A DNA stretch of 64,000 nt, from positions 13,080,144 through 13,144,143 of the forward strand of contig CM055114.1 of the NCBI GenBank assembly GCA_029204225.1. Direction: 5' to 3'. Position numbers and translations under genes: made by a program. This stretch comes from Diphasiastrum complanatum. Lineage: Eukaryota > Streptophyta > Lycopodiopsida > Lycopodiales > Lycopodiaceae. The first letter of the stretch is position 1; the number at the start of each line of letters is the position of its first letter. A model generated the notes under the pieces. That model was not told the origin of the DNA, made no database searches, and was given only the letters and a program-made list of their open reading frames with translations. Positions 31,714-42,878 of this stretch are shown in pieces.

Positions 31714-32323
31714 TGTTGGATTTATCTCTTTTGCTCTCCTAAATCCTATGTTAATCTGCCTCCATTCATGCTGCTGCATTTCTACTCATGTTGTCACACA
31801 GTCTGCATATTTACATGTCAAATAAGACAGATGAACAAAATGCGACTGTTTGCATAAATACAAGTAAATTTTCACAAGTGAAAAAGACGACACTGTCCTA
31901 CAAATGCAATAGGTGCCCTTATAGAAAAGCGAAGACACCTTGTAAATCAAATCTTAAGACATTTGTCAGAGTGTCGCATTTTTTGCATCTTCACCAATGT
32001 TCATTTCAATGAAGGCTGACGTCGCGGCCTTCTCACGCTCATCCTACACAACTGTGCAAACAGATTTGACAACGACAGCAACCACCCACGATCTCCCACA
32101 TACAACACATCCACTTTGTACTTTTTTCATCTGCACACCTGTAAAAATATGTATATATTGAATACCATCTGCATATTTTGCATCAATCAAGTGAGAACTT
32201 AGATGAGAAATAAGCAACAAGCATTATAACATCAGAAGCTTATCAGAGATAGATGAAGTAGATGCTTTTGTGCATTGATTTTTTGTATTGTCAGTAAAAA
32301 GGTTCATTTCTTTTACAGATTGG
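31714..32323 (+). repeat. 3' LTR of the second truncated copia (right end approximate)
   Basis: It starts TGTTGGATTTATC after the polypurine tract and resembles the LTR at 28544 in its first bases and in the phrase CAGTCTGCA. A TATATATTGAATA sequence lies near 32151. The right edge is a guess at a TTTTACA ending. Confidence 0.5.
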
Positions 32324-32330
32324 ATTAGCA

Positions 32331-32525
32331 ATACATCACTTCCTATTCACCTCCGTCAAGTGGTCTTGCTGAGATAAAGAACAAAACCTTAGTTGAATCG
32401 GCAAAGTGCATTTATCACATGCAACACTTCTGAAGTCCTTCTGGGTTGAAGTTGTTTCAACAACAACCTATATTTAGAACAAATGTCCTACTAAAGGTCT
32501 GTCAGACAAAACACCATTCGAATAC
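32331..32525 (+). pseudogene. isolated copia integrase fragment
   Basis: About 190 bases closely match 26183-26372 of the copia copy to the left (SYSP, LAE-KNKTLVESAKC, TTYI-NKCPTKGL-DKTPFE). It has small deletions that shift the frame. It is a third piece of the same family, with no LTR. Confidence 0.85.
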
Positions 32526-32734
32526 TAACCATGATCTGTGGACACAATACACAGACTGAGAAATGAATCTATTCCCAATACTTAACGGAGTTGAAAGACT
32601 ACAATCTCCTCTGAGCTGAAAACCCTCTTATTAAACCCTACTATACATACACATATGTAAATATTGTTTCTCTTATTTCATTTGCCCTTTTTTCCACCCG
32701 ACATTTGTACATAAAGAATACCTTTTTCCAATAT

Positions 32735-33037
32735 ACAGAAGGAACCTTAACCTTGATTGTACCAACTGCTGAGATGTCTGAAGTACTGATCTAAGCAAGT
32801 TGGTATGATCACCTTGTGATTAATACTTTGATTGATGTGCCAATTGGTCCACTGGGAAACCAAGGAGTGGGAGGATATCCAGCCCTCTCATTCAATGAAG
32901 ATAACCTTACCATGAATGGTTACTTTCTAAGGACAACTGGAAAGACATTGGAGCAGCAAAATGAAGAAAATGAAGCCAGAGCAAAGGCAATTTTCTATAG
33001 AAAACCAGCAACCAAAAAAAGAACCAGAAGAACTTGA
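32735..33037 (+). other. exon-like open stretch of unknown family
   Basis: An acceptor-like TATACAG precedes 32740, after which a frame reads GTLTLIVPTAEMSEVLI, one stop at 32792-32794, then ASWYDHLVINTLIDVPIG. It continues open to 33037 with LSFNEDNLTMNGYFLRTTG and ends in a basic KPATKKRTRRT tail. The composition looks like protein-coding host sequence rather than retroelement, but I do not recognise the family. It may be a captured or orphaned exon, or a pseudogene because of the stop. Confidence 0.3.
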
Positions 33038-33049
33038 TTAGTTGTTCGC

Positions 33050-34540
33050 GAGTTGCTTCTCAGGTGAGGAAGGAGATTTGTGGAGGCCTATAATTCACAT
33101 GATCCTAATATTTGTCATATAATGTTAATTTTTTGAATTTTAGTACATGTATGTATGCAATAGTGCCTAAATCCATGGAAAGGCCTATTTGCATCTTAGA
33201 AATTCTTAGCATTAAATGCTCGTGACATTTTAGAATGACGCATGTCTGTTCCCAACCGATACCATAATGGCTGGTGAGCGACAACTAAGCCTTGTGTGCG
33301 TCTTTATAAAAGAGTGACACCGGTCCACTTGTATTAACACAGAGATTTCAACTATCAATAGAGAAAAGAGAGCCAGTTTTTTGAGATTAAGCATTCTTTT
33401 TCTTTGAATGTTGTAGCATAACTTCTTATCAAGTATTTCAACACACTTAGGCATTTGTTGTAGCTGTTTTTGATACGTGTCTGCCTACAGCATACACTCC
33501 ATCTTGTACTAAATTTCAGTTGCTAACGTGGATTTACAGGCAACGTCTATGAAGATATAATTCTAACTGATTGTGTGCAGAGAATCGGCCGAAACTCATA
33601 AGCATATGCATAATCAGAACTTCTTTGATTTCTGAATGAGTTATGTGCTAAAATAAGGAACATAATTATTGTTCTGCTTTGTTGCTTTCCAGTGATAAGA
33701 ACTAATTTCTTGTGCTCAATAAGAGGAATCAATTGCCTATCAGATTCTATTTTGTGGAATCTATTCGCTTGTCTCTAATAGATAGCTGCTTACTGTTCAT
33801 TCTATTGCCTAGAAGATAAGCTACCTTTCTACAATTTCAGGCCTTGACCAAATCGTTTCATGTTGGTGTTTCTGGACGCCAATCTACTCAATATCTTTGG
33901 ATAACCATATATGTCATTGTAGTATCCGTTTTTGGATATCACACTCTTCAGTCTTTCCATTACCTCTTATCAATCCAAAAGAGCATATTTGTCTCTCTCT
34001 TGGGCAATGATAAACCTTTTATATTACACATTTTATAGATTTTGTGGAATTCTATAACGACTAGGCTACCGCAGCTAGTAAGCGAGACCAATTCATTGAT
34101 GTCTTAGTCCGCTAGTAAGCGAGACCAGTTGATGAGTTAGAATTCGTAAGAGACGTAGATTTTCTTGCATCAACGCGTTGTGCGATATGCCAAGCAGCAC
34201 TCACAAAGATCGTTTGAGAATACAGATGCTATTTGCACATCTTTCTCCTTGTATATAACCTTGAATGCCTTTATGCTTGTTCATTGATATGTGTATTCAG
34301 TTGTCATTAGGTTTTTCCACACATAGGCTCATTCGTCAATTGAATGATTATATATCAATACTAGATAGGTAGTGTCTATCTAGGGCTTGGAAGAGAATAG
34401 ACCTCAGTTAGCAGTAGTAGCCTATGACCGAGAGTTCGACTCTATCTAGCTTAATCATAGAAATATGATCAGAGAGCGCATTATCAGACCCAACAGAGAT
34501 CAGAGCGTCTGAATCATCCCTCATCTCTCAGATCTCCAAC
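33050..34540. other. no gene recognised; probably includes the 5' LTR of the outer copia element
   Basis: No known domain on either strand. Toward the right end, GCTAGTAAGCGAGACCA occurs twice (34074 and 34111 regions), about 37 bases apart. The sequence just before the primer sites at 34543 and 34582 is expected to be LTR, but without a partner copy I cannot set its limits. Confidence 0.4.
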
Positions 34541-34581
34541 AGTGGAGTCAGAGCGGGTTGACCATATCGGATTCTCAACAA

Positions 34582-34593
34582 TGGTATCAGAGC
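34582..34593 (+). promoter_or_regulatory. primer-binding site (initiator tRNA-Met type) of the outer copia
   Basis: TGGTATCAGAGC, the usual plant copia primer site. A degenerate version lies 39 bases upstream, which could mean a local duplication or a second LTR end. Confidence 0.75.
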
Positions 34594-34619
34594 TTGCTCG
34601 ATCAGAATATCAGAACTGG

Positions 34620-36169
34620 AAGATTTTCAAAGCCTGAAGATTTTCATTTAGAGCAAAGGAGCATGATTCAAGCTGAAATGTTACAATCAACAATGGTGTC
34701 TATAAGCAATATTCAATCAAAAATTCGCACAGTACTTCAGGCAGATGGTTCAAACTATCTAGCCTAGAAGGTGAAGACTTCGCTTATTCTACAAGGAGAA
34801 GCACTTTGGCCCTAGGTGGACGGGAGTGAAGAAAAGCTAGTAAACATTGGCAAGGAGCTTCACGAATGGAAGGAGAAAAATGATAAGGCAGTAGTTGTTA
34901 TCTTCTCTTATATCAAAGACAACATCATACTCGATCGATTATCAATAACAAATGAACAAGAACTATGGGATGCCTTGATAACAATGTTCAAAACCAAATC
35001 ACGCAACCAAATCATGCATTTCAAAGATCAATCACATACATGATAAGGATCTCAAAGCATTCATCAAAAAGATGAAAAACCTATTTCTTTCTTTGCACAA
35101 TGCTAGCACGGAGCATGCAGTTCCACAGGAGAAGCAACTTATGTACCTATTGCATGTGCTACCAAGATCTTTCTAAACGACATGCACTTTGTTAGCTAAA
35201 AATCCTGCTATGACTCTTGAGAAGGTAGTAGCCGAGATCACATAGGAAGTAGAAGCTAGAGAGCACTACGATAACAAACAAGAGTCTAATCAAGCTCTAT
35301 ATAGCAAAAAGGATCAACGCAAGAAAAAGCCTAATGCTAAGAGAGAGTCATCTCGAAGATCCGACCGCAATCAGTAGAAGGATGCAGACAAAGAAGGAAG
35401 ATCAAAGTCACCTACCAAGCAAAAATAGCAAGGTGGTGGCAAGAAATTATGCATTGGATGCAGACACGATGATCATACTATTGAGACATGTTGGTTAAAC
35501 CCGAACATTCAATGTGTACATTGTCATAAGAAGGGTCATGCAACATAGACTGCTTTCAGAATCCAAGAAGCAAGAAGACAAAGAGCAAGAAGGAGCCCTC
35601 CCACAACTCATCGTATGTAGAGGAGCCAGAGTCCTTAAAGATGGTTGAGGAGAGAGCAACCAACAATCCATCCGCCTATTTATGCACCGAAATGTGCACC
35701 ACATCTCAAATGGATATACAATAAGTCATTCTTGACTCCGGTGCTACGTCACATTTCGTGACTCAAGCACATGATTGTTGATTATCATCAAACGGATTCC
35801 TCTAGATACATCATTTTGTGAGATGGATCATGACACCAAGTAAGTGGAACAGGCCGACTATGGTTGTATGCCAACGACATAGATAGGAATCTTGACGTGC
35901 TATACGTCCCAATGCTTCAAGAGGATCTTTTATTTGTTAGAAAGTTGGTTGATGCAGACATGAACGTTTTTGCAGATGACTCGTGTGAAGTGACTGAAGC
36001 GAACAATCTCACATCATCACACATGAAACGTAGAGACAACATGTATCATTTGAAGTTATGAGTTCCAACTGAATAAGCACAGAAGATTCACAAGTCCTCT
36101 GACATCTTGTGGCACAGAAGGCTATGTCATACGAATATGATGGCCTTATATAAGGCCAGTTAGAACAGA
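34620..36169 (+). pseudogene. outer copia Gag-protease-pre-integrase, part 1
   Basis: Gag remains include a VLQADGSNYLA start region and a UBN2-like helix region (34816-35043, ending IMHFKDQSHT). A zinc-knuckle region lies near 35451-35560. The protease motif LDSGATSHFVT is near 35735-35765, followed by a spacer ending LDVLYVPMLQEDLLF and WHRRLCHTNMMALY near 36110-36150. Stops and frameshifts are frequent. The frame is cut by the insertion after 36174. Confidence 0.8.
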
Positions 36170-36174
36170 GTATT

Positions 36175-36463
36175 TGTGAAGAATTGAAAAAGATTACCTA
36201 TGTTAGATATAGGGGTCTTATGTTTTTTACATCAAGCATCTAGGTGCAGGATGTTGATAGGAACATTTGGCATAGATGGCAAATTATGCATTTCCACTTG
36301 TAATGCCACTATTGAGCCAAACTAGAGTAAGAGGCTAAACTTGTGCCAATTAGAGTGTAGACAAGTGTAATGCCTTTGTTTGATGAATTCTAAGAGGTCC
36401 AATAGGATTTAGAGGTGGAACCATGTGAGGTCCAATAGGAATTTGATGTGTGCTTGAATATAG
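36175..36463 (+). repeat. 5' LTR of the middle copia, first part
   Basis: It starts TGTGAAGAATTG and matches 48005 onward. It is interrupted after TATAG (36459-36463) by the inner element and resumes at 42879. Confidence 0.95.
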
Positions 36464-37118
36464 TGTGAAAAATACAGATCCTAAGTGGATCTAAACTCCA
36501 AGATCATTGGCTTGAATGCTTGCACTCCAAACTACATAAGCTAGGAATTGGCAACACATTCTATGCTACCTAGAATGCAAAGAACTTGATCAAAAAGCAT
36601 TTATCACAAATGGAAACTTCCATAAACATCAAGTGCGGCCCAAAATAGCATTATACAGTCCATAATACATCAGCCTACCACTTTTGGAAAGCACCTAAGA
36701 TCATACACAATAGCTTGAAGACAATACACACAACAATGCTCTCAATGGAGGAAGAAACAATGACAATGATCTATTGATCTCAATGAAGCATACAAAAGGT
36801 TTCTCCAACCTGTTCTCCACGACTTCCCTACTATTTATGGATGAGGAAGATGACTCTCTCTCCTCTCTCTAGAAGGTACTTGACCCTAGATATTCCCTAT
36901 ATAGGAAAAATAGCTAAAAATGGCTTATATGACCAAAATACATCAAAATGGTCTCATTTTGAAGGGTATGAAGTTTGACACTTCATCATACTGAAAAAAT
37001 ACAGTAAATAAAAACATTGTGGCCTGGTTCACACGTGCAAAACTCCAGAACCAAAACTATTTACAATTTTAGCCAATTTAGGCCTCAAACTAGCTAGGAA
37101 ATGTTGACAATTTTCACA
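36464..37118 (-). repeat. 3' LTR of the inner copia
   Basis: 655 bp. It contains CTATATAG at 36897-36904, a symmetrical TATA-like site that could serve the element's own strand, and CACGTG at 37032-37037. Confidence 0.97.
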
Positions 37119-40100
37119 CTCCCTCTTCAACATTGGATGCTAGTTTCAACATAGTCTTTGAGCACATTCCAAGATTAGATCTATGCATTAAATATAGGTC
37201 CTTTCCCAATGGTTTGGTGAAGATATCAGCCACACACTCCTTTGAAGAGACATGTTGAAGCTCCACCTCTTTGGCAATGACTTGATCTCTCACAAAATGG
37301 TGAGCAATCTCAATGTGCTTGCTCCTTGCATGAAAAACAGGATTGCTTGCCAAGCTTTGGGCTGAAAGGTTATCACAAAGTATGATTGGAGTCTTCTCTG
37401 GTTCCAGCAAGTGAAGATCCAATAACATCCTCTTGATCCAAAGAATCTCCTTGGTGCATGTTGTTAATGCCTTGTACTCGGCTTCGGTGGAAGATAGAGA
37501 GATAGTTGGTTGCTTCTTTGATAGCCATGAGACCACTCCATCTCCAAGATAGATTGCAAAGGCACTTGTTGACTTCCTATCCATTTGATCACCTGCAAAA
37601 TCTGAATCTGAAAATCCACAAAGGTTAGGTGTAGTACCTCCATACAAGATGCCAAAATCTCTAGATCCCGAGATGTATCTAAGTACTCTCTTTCCTAGCT
37701 TCCAATGAGCCTCACTAGGATCTTGCATAAATTGACTTAGTTTACCAACCACAAAGCTTAGATCAGGTCTTGTGATGGTTAACCATATAAGAGATCCTAT
37801 TAGCTTTCTATAGAGAGTAATGTCCTTGAAGGATCTTTCATTACTTCTTGTAGTTAGCTTTACATTTGATTCCATAGGAGTAGAAACACCTTTACAATCT
37901 TCCATATGAAACCTTTTTAGAATAGAGTTAACATACTTTTCTTGACATATGAATGTAGATTTAGAAGTTCTAATAATCTCTATTCCTAAGATATAATGAA
38001 GTTTACCAAGATCTTGAATTTCAAACTCTCTTTTGAGTGCCATCTTGATTTCATCTATATCTAGATTGTTACCACCACTTAAGATAATGTCATCAACATA
38101 GATCAAAAGTAAAGTGATATCATTTTCATTCAATCTAAAGTAGAGAGAATGATCATACTCACTCATAACAAAGTTTTGAGAAAGTAAGAAGGAATTGAGC
38201 TTAGCATACCAACTCCTTGGTGCTTGCTTTAGCCCATACAAACTCTTTTGGAGATAGCACACATGATTAGGCTCATCATGTGAAACATAGCCCTCGGGTT
38301 GCTCCATGTAAATATCTTCTTCAAGATCACCATTCAAGAAGGCATTAGTAACATCCATTTGCCACATATCCCAATCATAAAGAGTTGCAAGAGAGATTAG
38401 GATTCGAATAGTTACCGTCTTTGCCACGGGTGCAAAGGTCTCATCATAGTCAATACCATATTCTTGAGCATACCCCTTTGCCACCAACCTTGCCTTGTAC
38501 TTGTTGATTGATCCATCTTGATTTGTCTTGATCTTGAAGATCCACTTACAACCAATTGCCTTCTTGTCCTTTGGAAGCTTTACCAACCTCCATGTGTTGC
38601 TTTTGATGAGTGCTTGATGCTCATGATCCATGGCTTGGATCCATTCCTTCTTTTGAATTGCTTCACCTACACAAGTTGGTTCATCAAAAGAGGTAAGAAA
38701 AGCAAAGTTAGAGTTGTCCACCACTTGCTTTCCTTTTTCATCATAGGTTAGCCTTGATGGCTTAGCCCTTTGCCTTTGAGTCTTCCTTGAAGTTTGCTTT
38801 GGAGTGGCATCTCCATCTTCATCCAAGACATCTTGCACATCATGATGATTAGTAGGCACATCAACATCAACATCAACAACATTGGAAACATTCTCTTCAT
38901 GAAAGATGACATCCCTACTTATGACAACTTTCTTTGTAGAAGGAATGTACACTTTGTAAGCCTTGCTTACTTCACTATAGCCAACAAACACACCCTTCTT
39001 TGATGAAGGATCTTCTTTAGTTCTATCATCAAGTGTGATATTGACAAAACATGTACATCCAAAGATCCTACAATGCTTGACACTCGGCCTTCTACCATAA
39101 AGAACCTCATGAGGAGTTTTACCATCCAAGGAAGCACTTGTCCATCTATTACATAGATAGTTAGCACATGCTAAAGCTTCCCCCCAAAAAGACTTAGCAA
39201 GATTAGCATGTAGTCTCATTGCCTTGGCACATTCACAAAGGGTTCTATTCTTCCTCTCGGCCACTCCATTCTGTTGTGGAGTCCTAGGACTAGACATCTC
39301 CCTCTTAATCCCATGTGCTATACAAAAGTCTTTGAACCTATTTGAGGTGTATTCCCCTCCATTATCAGATCTTAAGCATTTGATCTTTGTATTGAATTGG
39401 TTTTCCATTTCATTCTTGAACTTGACAAATGCAACAAACACTTCATCCTTACTTTTAAGAAGATAGATCCAAGTATACCTACTAAAGTCATCAATGAAAG
39501 TTGCATACATCTTTGCCCCACCATTGCTAGTTGTACTAGAAGAATGAATATCAGAATGCACAAGTTGAAAAGCTTCTTTAGATCTAGAAGTAGATCTAGA
39601 ATAAGCAAGTCTATGAGATTTGGACAAGGCACAATGTTCACAAACACTATTGTTTGCAACAAGACTTTTAGGGAGACCAAGAACAAGCTCTTTCTTTGCC
39701 ATTACCTCCAAAGATTTGAAGTGGGGATGGCCCAACCTCTTGTGCCAAACTTCTTGGTTTGTCAATTGCTCCCTAGCCATAGATCCTTCATGATTAGAGA
39801 TCACACATGCATCAAGCTTGAAAAGTTTACCATGCCTCCTACCTTGAGCAATCAAGGATCCACATTTACTTATCAAACATGCATCTCCAATGAACTCCAC
39901 ATCAAGTCCTTTGTCAATCATTTGACTTACACTAAGCAAATTCTTAGTGATTGAAGGAATGTACAAAACATTTTCAAGATTTGCTTTCCTATTTGTTGAA
40001 AGGGAAATAGGAATAGTGCCTATGCCTTTGATGTCACATTGACCATCATTTGCAGTGTAGATGATGTTACCTTCTCCCTCATAAGACAATAAGGATGTAA

Positions 40101-41067
40101 AGTATTCCTTATGTCTTGTCATGTGAGATGAGGCTCCACTATCAATCCACCAAGGATCATTATCATCTATGTTGGCTAACAAACTTGAAGTCATAACAAG
40201 TGATTCACATGTGTTATGTTCTTCCTCATCTATTGTAAGATTTCCTTGCCTCTCTCCTTGCTCTCTTTTCTTCTTATAACATTCATTTGCAAAATGACCT
40301 TTTATCCCACAATAAAAGCACTTGAACTTTGACTTATTGTTCTTAGTAGAAGAGGAAGAGGAAGAGTGATCATCATGATCAAAGTTACCACCTTTGGACC
40401 ATTTCCCTTTGCCTTTACCTTTGCCCTTGAATTTGCCTTTTGTGAAGAAAGCCTCTTCACCTCCACCTTGCAAGGATGCACCATCAAGCTTTGATTGCAA
40501 CCTATGTTCTTCAGCCAATAAGATTTCTTGCAAGTCAACCACACTTGGCAAGACTCTTTGAATGGCAAAACTTTGCACAAGGTTAGCATGTTCATTTAGC
40601 AAACCATTCAACATAACTTGGACTATTTCACCATCTTTTATGTTCTCATCAATGCATGCTAAATCATCACTTAGGGACTTAACTCTCAAGATAAATGCAT
40701 GAGCACTTTCACCCTCTCTTTGCCTACTAGAAAATATTTGTCTCCTTAGGGTCAATACCCTAGATGTGGACTTTGATTCAAAGAGCTTCTTTAAGGCATT
40801 CCATGCCTCACTTGCACTTTGACACTTTCCAACTTCCTTGAGAAGTTCATTTGTAACATTCATTTTAATGATATGAAGAGCCCTTTTGGCCTTCTTATCA
40901 AACCTTTGTTGCTCTTGAAGTGTGAGAGGTCTCTCTTCAATTTCTGCAACTATGTCCATGAGTTCATTCAACTCAAGTAAGGACTCCATCCTCACTTTCC
41001 AAGTAGAGTAGTTTGATGAACTCAACCTTTCACTAGACTCTAGCATGATCCCACCATTGGAAGCCAT
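37114..41067 (-). CDS. intact copia Gag-Pol polyprotein (1317 aa)
   Basis: A single frame starts at ATG 41067. Gag comes first, with a UBN2-type capsid region (about residues 15-200), a Gly-Lys-rich stretch (210-226) and a zinc knuckle CFYCGIKGHFANEC (250-263). The protease has DSGASSHM (309-316). The pre-integrase/zinc region has His442, His447, Cys476 and Cys479. The integrase core keeps Asp506, Asp568 (RSDNGGEY) and Glu604 (GVAERKNRT). RT spans about 825-1070 with YVDD at 990-993. RNase H has Asp1154 (SDSDFAGD), Glu1195 (SSTEAEYKA) and Asp1232. The C-terminal tail includes DIFTKPLGKDLYL. The order Gag-PR-INT-RT-RH and the length fit a complete plant Ty1/copia element. All catalytic residues I can check are present. 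The stop lies five bases inside the 3' LTR. A 1.15-kb leader precedes the start. Confidence 0.97.
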   Translation of the reverse strand: MASNGGIMLESSERLSSSNYSTWKVRMESLLELNELMDIVAEIEERPLTLQEQQRFDKKAKRALHIIKMNVTNELLKEVGKCQSASEAWNALKKLFESKSTSRVLTLRRQIFSSRQREGESAHAFILRVKSLSDDLACIDENIKDGEIVQVMLNGLLNEHANLVQSFAIQRVLPSVVDLQEILLAEEHRLQSKLDGASLQGGGEEAFFTKGKFKGKGKGKGKWSKGGNFDHDDHSSSSSSTKNNKSKFKCFYCGIKGHFANECYKKKREQGERQGNLTIDEEEHNTCESLVMTSSLLANIDDNDPWWIDSGASSHMTRHKEYFTSLLSYEGEGNIIYTANDGQCDIKGIGTIPISLSTNRKANLENVLYIPSITKNLLSVSQMIDKGLDVEFIGDACLISKCGSLIAQGRRHGKLFKLDACVISNHEGSMAREQLTNQEVWHKRLGHPHFKSLEVMAKKELVLGLPKSLVANNSVCEHCALSKSHRLAYSRSTSRSKEAFQLVHSDIHSSSTTSNGGAKMYATFIDDFSRYTWIYLLKSKDEVFVAFVKFKNEMENQFNTKIKCLRSDNGGEYTSNRFKDFCIAHGIKREMSSPRTPQQNGVAERKNRTLCECAKAMRLHANLAKSFWGEALACANYLCNRWTSASLDGKTPHEVLYGRRPSVKHCRIFGCTCFVNITLDDRTKEDPSSKKGVFVGYSEVSKAYKVYIPSTKKVVISRDVIFHEENVSNVVDVDVDVPTNHHDVQDVLDEDGDATPKQTSRKTQRQRAKPSRLTYDEKGKQVVDNSNFAFLTSFDEPTCVGEAIQKKEWIQAMDHEHQALIKSNTWRLVKLPKDKKAIGCKWIFKIKTNQDGSINKYKARLVAKGYAQEYGIDYDETFAPVAKTVTIRILISLATLYDWDMWQMDVTNAFLNGDLEEDIYMEQPEGYVSHDEPNHVCYLQKSLYGLKQAPRSWYAKLNSFLLSQNFVMSEYDHSLYFRLNENDITLLLIYVDDIILSGGNNLDIDEIKMALKREFEIQDLGKLHYILGIEIIRTSKSTFICQEKYVNSILKRFHMEDCKGVSTPMESNVKLTTRSNERSFKDITLYRKLIGSLIWLTITRPDLSFVVGKLSQFMQDPSEAHWKLGKRVLRYISGSRDFGILYGGTTPNLCGFSDSDFAGDQMDRKSTSAFAIYLGDGVVSWLSKKQPTISLSSTEAEYKALTTCTKEILWIKRMLLDLHLLEPEKTPIILCDNLSAQSLASNPVFHARSKHIEIAHHFVRDQVIAKEVELQHVSSKECVADIFTKPLGKDLYLMHRSNLGMCSKTMLKLASNVEEGV
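37119..37130 (-). promoter_or_regulatory. polypurine tract of the inner copia
   Basis: On the minus strand TTGAAGAGGGAG directly precedes the 3' LTR. This is the plus-strand DNA priming site in LTR elements. Confidence 0.85.
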
Positions 41068-42206
41068 GATTCTAATGTTTCTTCAACTTTTAGGTTCTGT
41101 CCTAAAGCACTTAGCACTCACTTTTCTCTCAACAAATGATAGATAAAGAGATCTATGAAGATTTAGGACCCTAAAACACTTCTATCTTGAACCTAGATGG
41201 TTTCCAAGCATAGAAAGGAAGATTGAAACACATGCAACACTTTGCACACACTAAGAATGGATTACAAAATCAAACCAACCTGAACACACTCTTGCTTAAG
41301 CTCTCAAACTTTCCAGCAAGTGACCAAATCAAGTTATGGTGTGAAGAGTTACTTGCATTCTTAGAAAATACCCAAAACTAGGATGCCAAGATTACCTAGT
41401 AATGAACAAACTTGATCAACATATGATCAACACACTAAGATATTGATTCAACCTGTAAAACCACATGTAAACCACACTTCTAAAAGTTTATAAACTCCAG
41501 CAAGTGATAAATACAAGATTTAGAGGTGAATGAATGAGCACACTTAGTGAATCACAAGACTAGCTTCACTATCTTGTCAAATCTTGGTGTTTAGATGTAG
41601 ATCTAAGATCACTTCACATGAGAATGTTCCTCAACCTGTTAAGAACCTGAAAACACACTTGCATAATGGTTAACACCTTCCAGCAAATGCTCCAATCAAA
41701 TTACATAAGGAGAGTTACTTACATGCTCAACAAAGTACACCAAAATTTATGCCAAAATTGATGACAATCTTTACAATATGCTCTTCACAATGGAGCTTAC
41801 AATATGTTCACCCAAAAAAGGGGATCTTTCATCCAAATGGGAGCTTTGCTCAGCCTTTAGGAGAATTACAACTCACTCAAAAGAGCATTTGTCATCCACT
41901 TAAGGAGAAGTTTCATCCACTTAAGGAGATTGTCAACAATAGGATTGAAAAGAACATTGTTAGTATTGAATATGCACAAGCCTCACAATCACAAATGATT
42001 AGGTGTTATGATCTGATCCAAAATAGTTTCTTTTCAGCCTCTGATCTTCAATAGACCTGAAATATGCTTTTGATCCACAAGTTCAACTCACAAAACAAAG
42101 GTTAGTAAGATTTGATCAACAAAGCAATGCAAAATCATGCTAGAACTTGATCAAACATCCAAATATCACCAAAAATGGAATACTTATTGTAAATAGAAGC
42201 CAACCA
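41068..42206 (-). other. long leader of the inner copia with about 180-bp imperfect repeats
   Basis: Between primer site and Gag start, related blocks begin near 41272, 41452 and 41633 (spacing about 180 bases). Each has a CAACCTGtt/aa...ACACTT phrase followed by CCAGCAAgTGa and then a purine-rich part. A 101-codon open frame at 41749-42054 lies on the plus strand (antisense) and shows no domain. Such repeated leaders could hold packaging or expression signals (inference). Confidence 0.7.
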
Positions 42207-42218
42207 GCTCTGATACCA
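42207..42218 (-). promoter_or_regulatory. primer-binding site of the inner copia
   Basis: On the minus strand TGGTATCAGAGC directly abuts the 5' LTR, complementary to initiator methionine tRNA. Confidence 0.95.
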
Positions 42219-42873
42219 TGTGAAAAATACAGATCCTAAGTGGATCTAAACTCCAAGATCATTGGCTTGAATGCTTGCACTCCAAACTACATAAGCTAGG
42301 AATTGGCAACACATTCTATGCTACCTAGAATGCAAAGAACTTGATCAAAAAGCATTTATCACAAATGGAAACTTCCATAAACATCAAGTGCGGCCCAAAA
42401 TAGCATTATACAGTCCATAATACATCAGCCTACCACTTTTGGAAAGCACCTAAGATCATACACAATAGCTTGAAGACAATACACACAACAATGCTCTCAA
42501 TGGAGGAAGAAACAATGACAATGATCTATTGATCTCAATGAAGCATACAAAAGGTTTCTCCAACCTGTTCTCCACGACTTCCCTACTATTTATGGATGAG
42601 GAAGATGACTCTCTCTCCTCTCTCTAGAAGGTACTTGACCCTAGATATTCCCTATATAGGAAAAATAGCTAAAAATGGCTTATATGACCAAAATACATCA
42701 AAATGGTCTCATTTTGAAGGGTATGAAGTTTGACACTTCATCATACTGAAAAAATATAGTAAATAAAAACATTGTGGCCTGGTTCACACGTGCAAAACTC
42801 CAGAACCAAAACTATTTACAATTTTAGCCAATTTAGGCCTCAAACTAGCTAGGAAATGTTGACAATTTTCACA
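42219..42873 (-). repeat. 5' LTR of the inner copia
   Basis: 655 bp, one base different from 36464-37118. CACGTG lies at 42787-42792. It is followed by the target-site copy TATAG. Confidence 0.97.
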
Positions 42874-42878
42874 TATAG

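Larger units (their letters stand above)
36464..42873 (-). mobile_element. inner, youngest copia element; intact and potentially autonomous
   Basis: The element is 6,410 bp on the minus strand, with exact target-site duplication TATAG (36459-36463 and 42874-42878). The LTRs are 655 bp each and, comparing base by base, I find one difference (C/T near 37011 against 42766). The LTR ends are TGTGAAAA...TTTTCACA. Primer site (42207-42218), polypurine tract (37119-37130) and a single unbroken 1317-codon Gag-Pol frame are all present. One difference in 655 bp means a very recent insertion. Every part needed for retrotransposition appears to be present in sequence; whether it is transcribed cannot be seen. 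Confidence 0.97.

Noticed and set aside
38518-39954. Plus-strand frames inside 37-41 kb (up to 185 codons)
   Set aside because: Antisense shadows of the intact copia polyprotein on the minus strand.
41749-42054. 101-codon plus-strand frame in the copia leader
   Set aside because: Antisense to the element, within repeated leader sequence, no domain.
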